This document shows positions 18,337 to 27,973 of a stretch of DNA of 64,000 nt, piece by piece. Source of the stretch: Anabaena lutea FACHB-196. GTDB lineage: Bacteria; Cyanobacteriota; Cyanobacteriia; Cyanobacteriales; Nostocaceae. The stretch covers positions 57,139-121,138 of the forward strand of contig NZ_JACJST010000017.1 of assembly GCF_014698305.1 (NCBI RefSeq), written 5' to 3'. The translations under genes were made by a program, and so were the position numbers. Positions within the stretch are counted from its first letter, which is position 1. Each line of letters begins with the position of its first letter. Under the pieces are notes generated by a model. The model saw only the letters and a program-made list of their open reading frames with translations. It did not search any database and was not told the origin of the DNA.

Positions 18337-18669
18337 TCATGAACCCAGCTTAAATGCTTCTAAAAATAGACTATAGATAAAACCAACCTTGAGTAAATTG
18401 AGTGATTCTACCCAAAGAGCTTGTCTTACAAAAAAGCTGCGACTATAAAATATCCTGCTGGTAATTTCCGTCAGCAAGACTAAAAAAGCAGCAACCACAA
18501 TATCCAATTCTGCCTTTTGTCCAGCCGTAGTAGATACCGCAGAACCGAGAAAAAAACCAAACAACCAACTAATTAACAATAGTGATAATCGCCGCCAAGG
18601 ATTGATAAACCATTGCCCCAAGCTCCTAGCAATGGTATCTAATAGAGTGTTAAGACGAGTATTTTGCAT
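18337..18669 (-). CDS. Ycf20-like membrane protein (DUF565)
   Basis: The 110-residue protein has the DUF565/Ycf20 pattern: RLNTLLDTIARSLGQW, then WRRLSLLLISWLFGFFLGSAVSTTAGQ, a second hydrophobic segment near residues 58-68 and the end LWVESLNLLKVGFIYSLFLEAFKLG. Ycf20-type proteins are found in cyanobacteria and plastids; in plants and algae they have been linked to energy dissipation, but the molecular role is not known. It lies 22 bases before the glycerate kinase gene, so the two form an operon. Confidence 0.75.
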   Translation of the reverse strand: MQNTRLNTLLDTIARSLGQWFINPWRRLSLLLISWLFGFFLGSAVSTTAGQKAELDIVVAAFLVLLTEITSRIFYSRSFFVRQALWVESLNLLKVGFIYSLFLEAFKLGS

Positions 18670-18718
18670 TGACTAAACTGGGGGTTAAAATGTAAGTATT
18701 CAGAATAGAGAATACAGA

Positions 18719-18849
18719 AGACGCTACGCAGACCTGCGGTTCAGGAGAATTAAGGCTTTGTTAGTAAACTTTGATGATTTTGATAAAATCTCACCTCTCT
18801 CTATTCTTCATTTCATCAGCATTCTGAACCGAAGGTCTGCGTAGCGTCT
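18719..18849. repeat. Inverted pair of 25-bp repeats around an 81-bp spacer
   Basis: AGACGCTACGCAGACCTGCG... at 18719-18743 is mirrored by ...GTCTGCGTAGCGTCT at 18825-18849 with one mismatch. The arms could form a long stem-loop. Blocks of this type (CTACGCAGAC/GTCTGCGTAG) are common small repeats of Nostocales. Apart from the element at 19216-19408, I see nothing else in the 860 bases from 18670 to 19529. Confidence 0.55.
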
Positions 18850-19215
18850 CCTGACTCCTGAATTCTTACGTTAAAATTAAATTAGTTATCAGTTTTTCCT
18901 GTCACCTGTTTGTTCAGGTCATCGGATTTTAGTCTCAGCTTAGTTTAATGTTGTTATAAATAGCTCTTGGGTTTTCAGTGTACATCAAAAATTATACAAA
19001 CCACCATCTTGAGTCATACATATTTCCAAAAAATTACTGCCCCATAGGGTGGTATCTCCCAGCCTTCCAGGGTTATCTTAAATATAAAGCGTGAAGTATC
19101 CAAGATGAAATTTACCTTCTAACTTAGGAGATTACTAACAATCAACTTTGTTAGCAGTAATATCTGACTGGCAAAAATGATGTTTTGTAACCTTCATCAT
19201 GGATTTATTAACATA

Positions 19216-19408
19216 TAGGAGTTACGCATTGACAAAAAATATTGAATATGTATGTCCGTAAAAATCACATTTATCGTAGGGGTAAAGCGCAGTGCTAAAC
19301 CCCTACCCCACGCTTAATTTATCGGTAAAAATAGAATTAGTTGCAGCCTGAAATAAGGTATTTTGGTGAACGCATATCATGATTGATTTGTACAGTGCGT
19401 AAGTCCTA
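19216..19408. repeat. MITE-like element, family B, copy 2
   Basis: The ends TAGGAGTTACGCA and TGCGTAAGTCCTA and the central GTAGGGGTAAAGC/GCTAAACCCCTAC palindrome match copy 1 at 3307-3496; both are about 190 bases. The flanks read AACATA on each side (about 19210-19215 and 19408-19413), a possible target duplication. Confidence 0.7.
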
Positions 19409-19529
19409 ACATAAATCCTCTTAATTATCACCATGTCTAATATGGTTAAGACACTTTAATTCCCATGTGGAATTATCGACTACCCTGCGGTTAAGGCTAA
19501 TAAAAATCTTATCTCTAAACACTATCATT

Positions 19530-20165
19530 ATGAAATCTGCCATGTATCGTAACTTCACTATTGTCGGCTGTGCATTGGGGCTATTAGGACTAATGATGGG
19601 ATGCCTAGAAATGACTGTATCATTTGATTCTAAAAAACCAGAAATATCATCAACAATTCCTCAAGCAACCTCCACATTAAAGCAGAGGACATCCGCACCT
19701 CCTGCTTCAGAAGAAGTGATATCTGCTAATGCAGCTAATGGCACAACTAGCCCAAGCAAGCAATTAGAAAAACCCAGTCCAGAAAACTCACCTCATGTCT
19801 TGGCATATCAGCCTAACTCCGCTAATAAAAGCAAAAGCTTAGGCAGTTTGCGAATGAGTAATCAAACAAATCAGCCTGTACGTCTAGCCCTATTAGCGCA
19901 ACAGTCAGCAGTTCAAAACTCCTCCCAGAGCAAAAGCAAATATAATATTCCGGCTCATTGGGATTTTGCTCCCCAAGAAGGTAGTCAGAAGGGTTTAATT
20001 TTATCCCTGCCACAGGGTAATCTAAAACTAGAACAGGGAGATATTTTAGTGGCTTTTGCTCAAGATGGTTCTCGACGCTATTGGGGACCTTATGTTATTG
20101 GGGAAACTTCCTCACCCAAATGGAATTCCCAAACCAAAGAATGGCAATTGCTACTAACTCCATAA
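19530..20165 (+). CDS. Putative lipoprotein upstream of the moxR operon
   Basis: The 211-residue product has a short basic start, a hydrophobic run (VGCALGLLGLMMG) and a cysteine at about residue 24, resembling a lipoprotein signal though the box MMGC is not ideal. A long Ser/Thr/Pro/Asn-rich stretch follows, then a C-terminal part with HWDFAPQEGSQKGLILSLPQGNLKLEQGDILVAF, where a folded domain may lie. I do not recognise the family. ATG at 19530 is preferred over the frame start at 19467. The moxR gene starts 23 bases after its stop, so it may be the first gene of that operon. Confidence 0.6.
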   Translation: MKSAMYRNFTIVGCALGLLGLMMGCLEMTVSFDSKKPEISSTIPQATSTLKQRTSAPPASEEVISANAANGTTSPSKQLEKPSPENSPHVLAYQPNSANKSKSLGSLRMSNQTNQPVRLALLAQQSAVQNSSQSKSKYNIPAHWDFAPQEGSQKGLILSLPQGNLKLEQGDILVAFAQDGSRRYWGPYVIGETSSPKWNSQTKEWQLLLTP

Positions 20166-20188
20166 TTGGTATTAGTAAGTTGGCAAAA

Positions 20189-21151
20189 ATGTCTAATGTA
20201 AACCCAGAGAATAATAGTTTATCCGGTCGAGAAATTTATCAAAGAATATGTAACAACATTCAAAAAGTGATGAAAGGGCAATCAGCAGCAATTAGAAAAT
20301 TGCTGTCAGCTTTTGCTAGTGGTGGACACGTCCTGTTAGAAGACTATCCTGGAACTGGTAAAACTACTTTAGCAAAAGCTTTAGCATCCTCTGTCGATGT
20401 GAGATTCAAACGCATTCAATTTACACCAGACCTGTTACCATCAGATATCCTGGGTGTTTCTATTTTAAATCCCCATGAACAAACCTTTAATTTCCATGAA
20501 GGTCCAATTTTTGCTCATATTGTTTTAGCTGACGAAATCAACCGCGCCTCACCCCGTACCCAGTCAGCACTATTAGAAGCAATGGCAGAATTTCAAGTTA
20601 CTGTTGATGGGAATTTGCGAAAACTCAAAGATCCATTTTTTGTCATTGCTACTCAAAACCCAGTCGAATCTCGTGGTACTTATCCTCTTCCCGAAGCCCA
20701 AATGGATCGGTTTGCGCTTCAATTTAGTCTAGGATACATATCACCGGAAGACGAAGTAAACCTCCTCTCAGACCAAATCCAACAACATCCCATTGACACA
20801 CTTCAATCATGCGTTGACCTAGAAGACATTATCATCTTAAAACAGCAAGTTAAAAAAATTAGAATCAGTGAAGAGTTAAAACGCTATCTTGTAGAAATTA
20901 TCAATGCTACTCGTGCGGTGGAAGGTGTGCAATTAGGAGCTAGTCCTGGAGCCTCTATTACCTTAATGAAAATTGCTCAAGCATTGGCTTTATTTGATGG
21001 TTATGAATTTGTCACACCAGAACATATTCAAGAACTTGCAGTATCAGTTATTGCTCACCGACTAGTCATGGAACCTCAAGCACGTTTTTCTGGTAGAACC
21101 GCAGCAGGTGTTGTTGAAGATATTCTCAAATCTGTCCCTGTTCCTACTTGA
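20189..21151 (+). CDS. MoxR-type AAA+ ATPase
   Basis: The 320-residue protein has Walker A in EDYPGTGKTTLAKA (about residues 51-64), Walker B in LADEINRASPRTQSALLEAMAEF (near 113) and the MoxR motif IATQNPVESRGTYPLPEAQMDRF. MoxR ATPases act as chaperones for the maturation of partner complexes and usually sit beside a DUF58 protein and a transglutaminase-like membrane protein. Both follow here, but two small genes lie in between. ATG at 20189 avoids overlap with the upstream gene; the frame is open from 20081. Confidence 0.93.
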   Translation: MSNVNPENNSLSGREIYQRICNNIQKVMKGQSAAIRKLLSAFASGGHVLLEDYPGTGKTTLAKALASSVDVRFKRIQFTPDLLPSDILGVSILNPHEQTFNFHEGPIFAHIVLADEINRASPRTQSALLEAMAEFQVTVDGNLRKLKDPFFVIATQNPVESRGTYPLPEAQMDRFALQFSLGYISPEDEVNLLSDQIQQHPIDTLQSCVDLEDIIILKQQVKKIRISEELKRYLVEIINATRAVEGVQLGASPGASITLMKIAQALALFDGYEFVTPEHIQELAVSVIAHRLVMEPQARFSGRTAAGVVEDILKSVPVPT

Positions 21152-21226
21152 TGTTCTATCGCAGGGAACAGGGAAGAGGGGGATTGAAAATGTTTTTGAA
21201 ATTATAGATTTAGGAGTAAATAAACT

Positions 21227-21481
21227 ATGAATACATCTATACCTCTCAATCCAGCTTATGACGAAATTATTAAGTTCATCGCCGGTGGAGTTACACCCCA
21301 AAGCCTGATTGAATTTCAACCATCAGAATCAGTAAAAGAACGAGTTGCTGACTTAATCTTTCGTGAAAAGAATGAAACTCTTTCTGCTGAAGATAAATCA
21401 GAACTTGATCATTATATGGTACTTGAACATTTACTTAGACTAGCAAAAGCTCATGCTCATAAATTTATTACAGAGGAGTAA
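21227..21481 (+). CDS. Small acidic protein paired with an HNH endonuclease
   Basis: The 84-residue protein reads as two helical parts, with PAYDEIIKFIAGGVTPQSLIEFQPSESVKERVADLI followed by SAEDKSELDHYMVLEHLLRLAKAHAHKF. I recall this type of small protein next to HNH genes in cyanobacteria, but it has no assigned function. It could be a partner or inhibitor of the nuclease, which is inference. The HNH gene starts 12 bases after its stop. The pair interrupts the moxR-DUF58 order. Confidence 0.65.
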   Translation: MNTSIPLNPAYDEIIKFIAGGVTPQSLIEFQPSESVKERVADLIFREKNETLSAEDKSELDHYMVLEHLLRLAKAHAHKFITEE

Positions 21482-21493
21482 TTAAAACTGAAT

Positions 21494-21937
21494 ATGGATC
21501 GCCCTTATTTAAATAAAGAACTGCGTCGCTTAGTAGCAAATCGGGCTGATTATTTATGTGAATATTGTCTAATTCAAGAAGAAGATACGGTTTTAGGTTG
21601 TACCGTAGATCATATTATCAGTATTAAACATGGCGGTTCTTCTAATGAAGATAATTTAGCTTATTGTTGTGTATTTTGTAATCGTTTTAAAGGAAGCAAT
21701 ATTGGTTCAATTCTTTGGGAAACTAAGGAATTTGTCAGATTTTATAATCCTCGTTGGGATAATTGGGGTCAGCATTTTAAAATCAATGATTTTCGGATTG
21801 AATCCATAACAAGTATAGGAGAAGTAACAGCAAGAATCTTAGGTTTTAATGATCAGCCCCGTTTATTAGAACGCCAAATTTTAATTTCCAAGAAAAGATA
21901 TCCTTCTCCATTAGCCTTGAAAAGAATAAATCTCTAA
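21494..21937 (+). CDS. HNH endonuclease
   Basis: The 147-residue protein shows a zinc-ribbon HNH core: CEYC at about residues 23-26, VDHIISIKHGGSSNEDNLAYCCVFCNRFKGS at about 38-68, with the catalytic DHI and the second CxxC/N motif intact. Family members are metal-dependent DNA nucleases, many of mobile origin. There is no obvious DNA-target domain. It is coupled with the 84-residue gene upstream and sits inside the moxR-DUF58-transglutaminase operon, 34 bases before DUF58. This arrangement looks like an insertion that kept the operon transcribed. Confidence 0.85.
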   Translation: MDRPYLNKELRRLVANRADYLCEYCLIQEEDTVLGCTVDHIISIKHGGSSNEDNLAYCCVFCNRFKGSNIGSILWETKEFVRFYNPRWDNWGQHFKINDFRIESITSIGEVTARILGFNDQPRLLERQILISKKRYPSPLALKRINL

Positions 21938-21971
21938 AATAAACTCTTAAAAATGAGAGCTTAAAAATGAA

Positions 21972-23318
21972 ATGCAAAAAATCATATATCGTATTTACTA
22001 TTTTAGTTCAGCAATTCAACATAAACTCAAAAAAAGAGTTACTATCAGTGGCTTTGCAGTAATTTTTTGCCTGATTTTTTCTGCATCTTTGGGTTTGGAT
22101 ACTAACCAAAGTATGACTTATCAAATATTTACTTTCTTAGTATCAATTGTCCTCATTTCTATAATTTATACATTGTTATTCCGCTACCGTTTTCAGGGGA
22201 ATAGAACTCTACCCAAATTTGCAACCGTGGGGAGCAAACTAAAGTATCGCCTTGTTATTCATAACAAAACCAACAAGATTCAAACTAAACTCAAACTATT
22301 TGAAAATTTTGCTGACCCTCGTCCGACTTGGAAAGAATTCCTAGAAACCCCAGAACCTGGGGAAGATAAACGCACTGACATTGATATAAAATTAGGATCT
22401 TATCGGTGGTTATGGCTAGTTGCTCGCAAACAATGCGGAACCGCAAAAACAATAGAATTACCCCCACTTTTACCTCACAGCAAAACAGAAATTATGGGTG
22501 AAATAACACCCATCCATAGAGGTGTAATGAGGTTTATAGGTATGACAGTAGCACGACCAGATCCTTTTGGCCTTCTTAATGCTTGTCAAACTATTTCTTT
22601 ACCGCAATCTTTATTAATTCTCCCCAAATTATATAACCTACCACCAATTCAACTTCCTGGTTTCAGGAAATATCAATCTGGTGGAGTAGCTTTAGCATCA
22701 TCTGTAGGAGACTCAGAGGAATTTAGGTCTTTACGAGAATATCGACCTGGGGACTCATTACGTAAAATTCACTGGAAAAGTTGGGCAAAAATCGGTAAAC
22801 CAATTGTTAAAGAAGAACAGGATGAGTTTTTTGTCCGTCATGCATTAATTTTAGATACATTTCAAAGTGTGAAATATAGCGAGACTTTAGAATCAGCAAT
22901 ATCAATAGCAGCTTCATTAGCTTCTGAAGTGCAAACTCAAGAATCTTTATTAGATTTAATGTTTGTCGGAAACGAAGCTTATTGTTTTACCTTTGGTAGA
23001 GGAATTAGCCATACTGAAAAAATGTTAGAAATCATGGCTTCTGTAGTTGCGTGTCGAGACAAATCTTTTGATTCACTTATTCCAGTTGTGCTGGATAAAA
23101 TTTCCCTGTTAAGTGGGTGTATCTGCATATTTATTGCTTGGGACGAACAGAGAAAAAAATTAGTTAGTTATCTCAATAAAATGGGTGTTAATACATTAGT
23201 TTTAATTCTCACTAACAACCCAGATAATTTAGAAAAAATTGAATTTAGGCAATATCAATTAGCCAAATTTCATATTTTAAAGTTAGACAAAATACAAGAG
23301 GATTTAATGCAGCTATGA
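21972..23318 (+). CDS. DUF58 protein (MoxR partner)
   Basis: The 448-residue protein has two N-terminal membrane segments (about residues 20-38 and 50-68), a beta-rich middle and the DUF58 signature EEFRSLREYRPGDSLRKIHWKSWAKIGKPIVKE at about 252-284, followed by a von Willebrand-like strand pattern. DUF58 proteins work with MoxR ATPases and transglutaminase-like membrane proteins; their exact role is not settled. Its stop overlaps the next start in ATGA (23315-23318), so translation of the two is coupled. Confidence 0.88.
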   Translation: MQKIIYRIYYFSSAIQHKLKKRVTISGFAVIFCLIFSASLGLDTNQSMTYQIFTFLVSIVLISIIYTLLFRYRFQGNRTLPKFATVGSKLKYRLVIHNKTNKIQTKLKLFENFADPRPTWKEFLETPEPGEDKRTDIDIKLGSYRWLWLVARKQCGTAKTIELPPLLPHSKTEIMGEITPIHRGVMRFIGMTVARPDPFGLLNACQTISLPQSLLILPKLYNLPPIQLPGFRKYQSGGVALASSVGDSEEFRSLREYRPGDSLRKIHWKSWAKIGKPIVKEEQDEFFVRHALILDTFQSVKYSETLESAISIAASLASEVQTQESLLDLMFVGNEAYCFTFGRGISHTEKMLEIMASVVACRDKSFDSLIPVVLDKISLLSGCICIFIAWDEQRKKLVSYLNKMGVNTLVLILTNNPDNLEKIEFRQYQLAKFHILKLDKIQEDLMQL

Positions 23319-25321
23319 AAATACCACCTTTTTTGCTTTGTGCTGCTTTAATCTTTTGGGGTTTGCAAACAGGATTATGGATTTTTGCCATACCAATGGC
23401 TATAATTCTCGAAGGCTCTCGCTTGATGCAATCACGTTGGGATTTTTCTACTGATGACATCAAACGTATTGCTAATTTATGCTTCATTATTCTGGTGACT
23501 TTAACCGTTTATCTGATAATTTACAATCGTTCTTTTTACCTTGTATATAGTCTTTTACAATGGCTACCATTAGCATTTTTTCCTCTGGTAGCTGCTCAGA
23601 CATATTCTCTAAACGACAACATCAATTTCACCACACTTTTTATCACATTTTATGATGCTAAAACAGGAGAGCAAAGCAATAGATTTTCTCTTAATTTAGC
23701 TTATCCATATTTTGCTTTTTGTATTTTAGGTGCTAGTAACGCTAATACTAAAGATATATTTTTTTATATCGGGATGTTTATACTTTCAGCTATTGCACTT
23801 TGGAATGTGCGTTCCCCAAGATTTTCACCTATTATCTGGCTTTGTTTGTTTCTCACTGCGGGAAGTGTGGGATTTGTAGGACAAATAGGACTACATCAAC
23901 TTCATAATAAAGTAGAAGAGCAGGTAGTATCATGGTTTAGCGATGCTATTGGACAAGAGATAAATGCTTTCAAGAAAGAAACAAGTATGGGAGAAATTGG
24001 AGTTTTAAAGCAGTCCAATGATATTGTTTTTAGGGTATCTTCCCCGACTCAAAATAATTCTCCTTCACTGCTGAGAGAAGCAACTTATAATAAATATCAA
24101 TCTTCTTTGTGGATAGCATTAAATCCTGAATTCACTCCCGTTAAACCAGAAATTAATAATACAACTTGGCGGTTAGAAAATCAATCTAAGAGTAATTCAA
24201 TGCTAACTATTTATGGAACACTTAATAATGGTAAAGGAGTTTTAAGGTTAGCTGATGGCACATTTGAAATCAATGATTTACCAGTTAGCGAAATGGAAAA
24301 AAACAAATATGGCACGGTTAAAGTAGCAGGAAAAGTTAATGATATTGCTTACAAAATAAAATTTAATCAGCAATTTTCTTTAGATAGTCCACCGACAACA
24401 GATGATTTACAAATTCCGAAAGCTGAAAAATCAGCAATAGATGAGATAGTTAATAAACTCGATATTAGAGGAAAATCATCCCAACAAATTTTACAAATTG
24501 TAGACGCATTTTTACTCAAAAATTATAGTTATTCACTCCAATTCACAAGTAAAGATAATGCTTCCACACCTTTATCAACATTTTTACTAAAAACTCGTGC
24601 TGGACATTGTGAATATTTTGCTAGTGCAACCACATTACTTATGCGTGCGTTAGGAATTCCAGCGCGTTATGCTGTCGGGTATTCTGTTCACGAATTTAGC
24701 AACTTAGAAAAGCAATATATTGTCCGCAGTCGTCATGGTCATGCTTGGACAATGGTATATATAGATGGTAATTGGCAAGCGTTTGATACTACACCATCTG
24801 ACTGGACAAGTATTGAAGATGCAACTGTTGGAAAATGGACATTTATATCTGATTTATGGTCGTTTTTGGGTTTCACATTTTCCAGTTGGTTACGAAACTT
24901 GAGAAGTAGTAATGTATTTAAATATGTTTGGTGGTTATTGCTGCCATTTATATTAATTCTGGTGCGTAAGTTGGCTCCTCAAAAAGGGGTGCGACGTGTA
25001 TTTAAGAAACAGATTTTCCCAGAAATAAATAATAAATATGACTTAATTAATCAGGATTCTGAATTTTATTTAATTGAGAATAAATTAAATGAGTTAGGAT
25101 TTATACGTCAGCCTTCAGAGTCTTTAAAGAACTGGATAGAAAGGCTACAACAGGAAATGCCTGGATCTCATTTTCTTGAGGATTTATCATTGCTGATTGA
25201 ACTACATTATCGCTATCGTTTTGATCCTCAAGGGATTAAAGAACCCGAAAGAGCAGGATTAAAATCTGCTGTGCAATTATGGTTAGATAAATATGGCAAT
25301 CCTCAGAGTGGATTGATGTAG
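23315..25321 (+). CDS. Transglutaminase-like membrane protein (TgpA type)
   Basis: The 668-residue protein has several hydrophobic helices at the N-terminus (to about residue 205), a periplasmic domain, and a transglutaminase fold with the catalytic triad visible: C432 in RAGHCEYFAS, H476 in SRHGHAWTMVYI and D491 in AFDTTPSD. A further helix near 545 precedes a C-terminal DUF4129-like segment. TgpA proteins form part of moxR-DUF58 operons in many bacteria. The substrate, probably a cell-envelope protein or peptide, is unknown. The start overlaps the DUF58 stop. Confidence 0.88.
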   Translation: MKIPPFLLCAALIFWGLQTGLWIFAIPMAIILEGSRLMQSRWDFSTDDIKRIANLCFIILVTLTVYLIIYNRSFYLVYSLLQWLPLAFFPLVAAQTYSLNDNINFTTLFITFYDAKTGEQSNRFSLNLAYPYFAFCILGASNANTKDIFFYIGMFILSAIALWNVRSPRFSPIIWLCLFLTAGSVGFVGQIGLHQLHNKVEEQVVSWFSDAIGQEINAFKKETSMGEIGVLKQSNDIVFRVSSPTQNNSPSLLREATYNKYQSSLWIALNPEFTPVKPEINNTTWRLENQSKSNSMLTIYGTLNNGKGVLRLADGTFEINDLPVSEMEKNKYGTVKVAGKVNDIAYKIKFNQQFSLDSPPTTDDLQIPKAEKSAIDEIVNKLDIRGKSSQQILQIVDAFLLKNYSYSLQFTSKDNASTPLSTFLLKTRAGHCEYFASATTLLMRALGIPARYAVGYSVHEFSNLEKQYIVRSRHGHAWTMVYIDGNWQAFDTTPSDWTSIEDATVGKWTFISDLWSFLGFTFSSWLRNLRSSNVFKYVWWLLLPFILILVRKLAPQKGVRRVFKKQIFPEINNKYDLINQDSEFYLIENKLNELGFIRQPSESLKNWIERLQQEMPGSHFLEDLSLLIELHYRYRFDPQGIKEPERAGLKSAVQLWLDKYGNPQSGLM

Positions 25322-25383
25322 AGACAGAAAATTATCCGTCTCTGCCAATATGCCTTACAGTGAAATTTGTAGTTTAATAGTCG

Positions 25384-25929
25384 TTAACGCAGACAGCGTG
25401 TTGGTGGCAGTTCATTACCTAAATTATATGGATAAAGCCGCTTGAAATCCACGATAGCTTGGCGGTAGCGTATTGGTTGACCGAATCTTGTACCTTTACC
25501 AAAGGGGATAGCCTTGGCAACTTGTAAAATTCCTTCCTTGTCCCAATTTACTAACCGCGAACCTTGAGCTTTGGCAGGTATACTCTGACGACCAATACCA
25601 CGAATAATTTCTAATCCTTCACCGTAAAAGCGATCTTTAAAAGTGCCTTGCAAACATAGTGATTCTTCCCCTAATGTTCTAGTGTCGTAATAAGTACCAA
25701 CAACTTGATTTCCTTGTTTCCGAAATAAAAAGCAATCACCAATTATCGCATCTGGAGGAGCTACATTACTTGATTTGGGTTGTTGACTACAAAAGCGATG
25801 GTTGCCATTAGGAAGTATGTTTAAATTAAGAGCGACAGGTTGGGATAGACTCTTAGAACCATTCATCGCACTGCACAGCAGCACAGCTACAGTTATCAAT
25901 GGCAATGTAAATGGATAATAACGGTTCAT
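25384..25929 (-). CDS. Secreted protein of unknown function
   Basis: The 181-residue product has an N-terminal hydrophobic segment (LPLITVAVLLCSAMNG) fitting a Sec signal or anchor. It continues with FCSQQPKSS, GDCFLFRKQGNQVVGTYYDTRTLGEESLCLQGTFKDRFYGEGLEI and a C-terminal YPYNLGNELPPTRCLR. The strand pattern with GTYYD and LCLQG suggests a small beta-barrel or lipocalin-like domain, but I do not recognise it. Its gene converges with tgpA; a GAGAC/GTCTC hairpin lies in between (about 25321-25345). Confidence 0.65.
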   Translation of the reverse strand: MNRYYPFTLPLITVAVLLCSAMNGSKSLSQPVALNLNILPNGNHRFCSQQPKSSNVAPPDAIIGDCFLFRKQGNQVVGTYYDTRTLGEESLCLQGTFKDRFYGEGLEIIRGIGRQSIPAKAQGSRLVNWDKEGILQVAKAIPFGKGTRFGQPIRYRQAIVDFKRLYPYNLGNELPPTRCLR

Positions 25930-26155
25930 ATTGCTGTAAGTAAGTAGGTATGCTGTGATTACATAGTTAGATACAGGTGCGTTAGATGCTTTCCAGATAT
26001 GTTTGTCCTGACAAATAGAAATTATGCACCAAGATTATTTGTGGAGATATGGTGTGGGCTGTGGTGAGAACAAAATCGAACTTACTAACGACTTTTGAAT
26101 TATGGTGTTGGTGTATGAGAAAGACGCGATTCACCGTGTCTGTGAGTATGGATTT

Positions 26156-27973
26156 ATGAGGCTGAAATTGAGCGTTACCCGCCCTGTTGAGCAAATTTTT
26201 AACAAGATAGAACAGCGTCCAGCCCTTGCTGTGACTATTTCAATTGTATGGTTGCTGCTGATTAACTGGATAGCTTTTGGATGGAATTTGGGCAACGTTG
26301 GCTTGATTGATGAAACTGAGCCGCTGTTTGCTGAGGCCTCCCGGCAAATGCTAGTTACAGGTGATTGGATTACTCCATTTTTTAATGGTGAAACTCGGTT
26401 TGACAAACCAGCGTTAATTTATTGGTGTCAAGCGATCGCATATTCTATTATGGGGGTGAATGAGTGGGCAGCCCGTATCCCTTCCGCACTGGCAGCAACG
26501 GCTGTAACTGCTTTGGCATTTTACGTTGTCCAGTGGCATTTTGCCAAAAAAGATGAATTAGAGCCAGTTGCAAATCCTACTCGTCGTTACTTAACAGCTG
26601 CTGTGGCATCGGCTTTAATGGCACTTAACCCCGAAATGATTGTTTGGGGTAGAGTCGGTGTTTCGGATATGTTACTGACCGGTTGCATGGCATCTGCTTT
26701 GCTATGCTTCTTTCTAGGATACGCTCAAAAATCTGCTCCTTCCCCTTTCCCCAATAAATGGTATTTGGCTTGTTATGTATTGATTGCTGGGGCAATTTTA
26801 ACTAAAGGGCCAGTCGGAATTGTGTTACCCGGACTGATTATGATTGCCTTTGCTGTATATTTGGGCAAATTCTGGGAACTGTGGCGAGAAATGCGTCCTA
26901 TCTTAGGAATGGGGATAGTTTTCGCTATATCTGCTCCCTGGTATATCTTGGTGACTTGGCGCAATGGCTGGAATTTTATTAATGCCTTTTTTGGTTATCA
27001 CAACATAGAACGCTTTACAGAAGTCGTTAATGGTCACTCAGCCCCTTGGTATTTTTACTTTTTAGTCGTGTTGTTGGGTTTTGCACCATACTCAGTGTAC
27101 ATCCCCGCATCCATAGCTAGGTTAAAATTTTGGCAGCGATCGCACTGGCTCAACCAGGAACGTTCTCAACAATTGGGTTTATTTGCTTGTTTCTGGTTTT
27201 TTGGTGTCTTTGGTTTTTTTAGCATTGCTGTCACTAAACTCCCCAGCTACCTTTTACCTTTAATGCCAGCGACAGCGATTTTGGTAGCATTATTTTGGAG
27301 TGACCTTTTTCCAAATCCCCAAATCCCCAAATCCCTTAAATCTTTCAATATCAGTAGCTGGGTAAATGTTGCCTTTTTATCCACATTATCAGTAGGACTA
27401 TTTAACCTATCCAAGTTAGTAGGTACTGATCCTGCTGCACCTGAATTATACGAACTCATTGAAAAGTCAGGGTTTACAAATTTGGGAGGGATAATTTGGC
27501 TGGTTGGTGCTGTTAGTATCGCGGCGTTAATCTTGAGTCATCGTCTGCGTCCCATCATTTTTATGAATTTAATAGGGTTTGTGGCATTTTTATCAGTGGT
27601 GTTAATGCCTACTTTGTTTGTGATGGATCAACAGCGTCAGCTACCTTTAAGAGAATTATCTGCGATCGCACGCCAAGAAAAACAACCCAATGAAGAATTA
27701 GTCATGGTCGGTTTCAAAAAACCCACTGTAACTTTCTACAGTCAAAAAACCGTTAATTACCTGAAATTTTCCCAACAGGCACTAGACTATATTCAAAATC
27801 AAGCAACTGCGAAAATCCGTCCACCATCAGTAATACTTCTGACGGAACAGAAAAAGTTGCTGGAAATGAACTTACCACCAGATAATTACAAGAACATAGC
27901 CACCAAAGGAGCTTATAATCTAATTCGCATCCCTTTTAAGAACAGCAAAAAAGAAAAACTGGACATTTCGTAA
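26156..27973 (+). CDS. GT39-family membrane glycosyltransferase (ArnT/PMT-like)
   Basis: The 605-residue protein is strongly hydrophobic with about 11-13 predicted helices. The first periplasmic loop carries the GT39 catalytic acid pair in LIDETEPLFAEASRQM (D52, E53) and the FDKPALIYWCQA motif. Such enzymes move a sugar from a polyprenyl phosphate to lipid A, protein or another acceptor outside the membrane. ATG at 26156 is preferred; ATG at 26102 is also in frame. The stop codon falls in the first unit of a TTCGTAA heptamer array, so the tandem repeat defines the C-terminus. Confidence 0.85.
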   Translation: MRLKLSVTRPVEQIFNKIEQRPALAVTISIVWLLLINWIAFGWNLGNVGLIDETEPLFAEASRQMLVTGDWITPFFNGETRFDKPALIYWCQAIAYSIMGVNEWAARIPSALAATAVTALAFYVVQWHFAKKDELEPVANPTRRYLTAAVASALMALNPEMIVWGRVGVSDMLLTGCMASALLCFFLGYAQKSAPSPFPNKWYLACYVLIAGAILTKGPVGIVLPGLIMIAFAVYLGKFWELWREMRPILGMGIVFAISAPWYILVTWRNGWNFINAFFGYHNIERFTEVVNGHSAPWYFYFLVVLLGFAPYSVYIPASIARLKFWQRSHWLNQERSQQLGLFACFWFFGVFGFFSIAVTKLPSYLLPLMPATAILVALFWSDLFPNPQIPKSLKSFNISSWVNVAFLSTLSVGLFNLSKLVGTDPAAPELYELIEKSGFTNLGGIIWLVGAVSIAALILSHRLRPIIFMNLIGFVAFLSVVLMPTLFVMDQQRQLPLRELSAIARQEKQPNEELVMVGFKKPTVTFYSQKTVNYLKFSQQALDYIQNQATAKIRPPSVILLTEQKKLLEMNLPPDNYKNIATKGAYNLIRIPFKNSKKEKLDIS

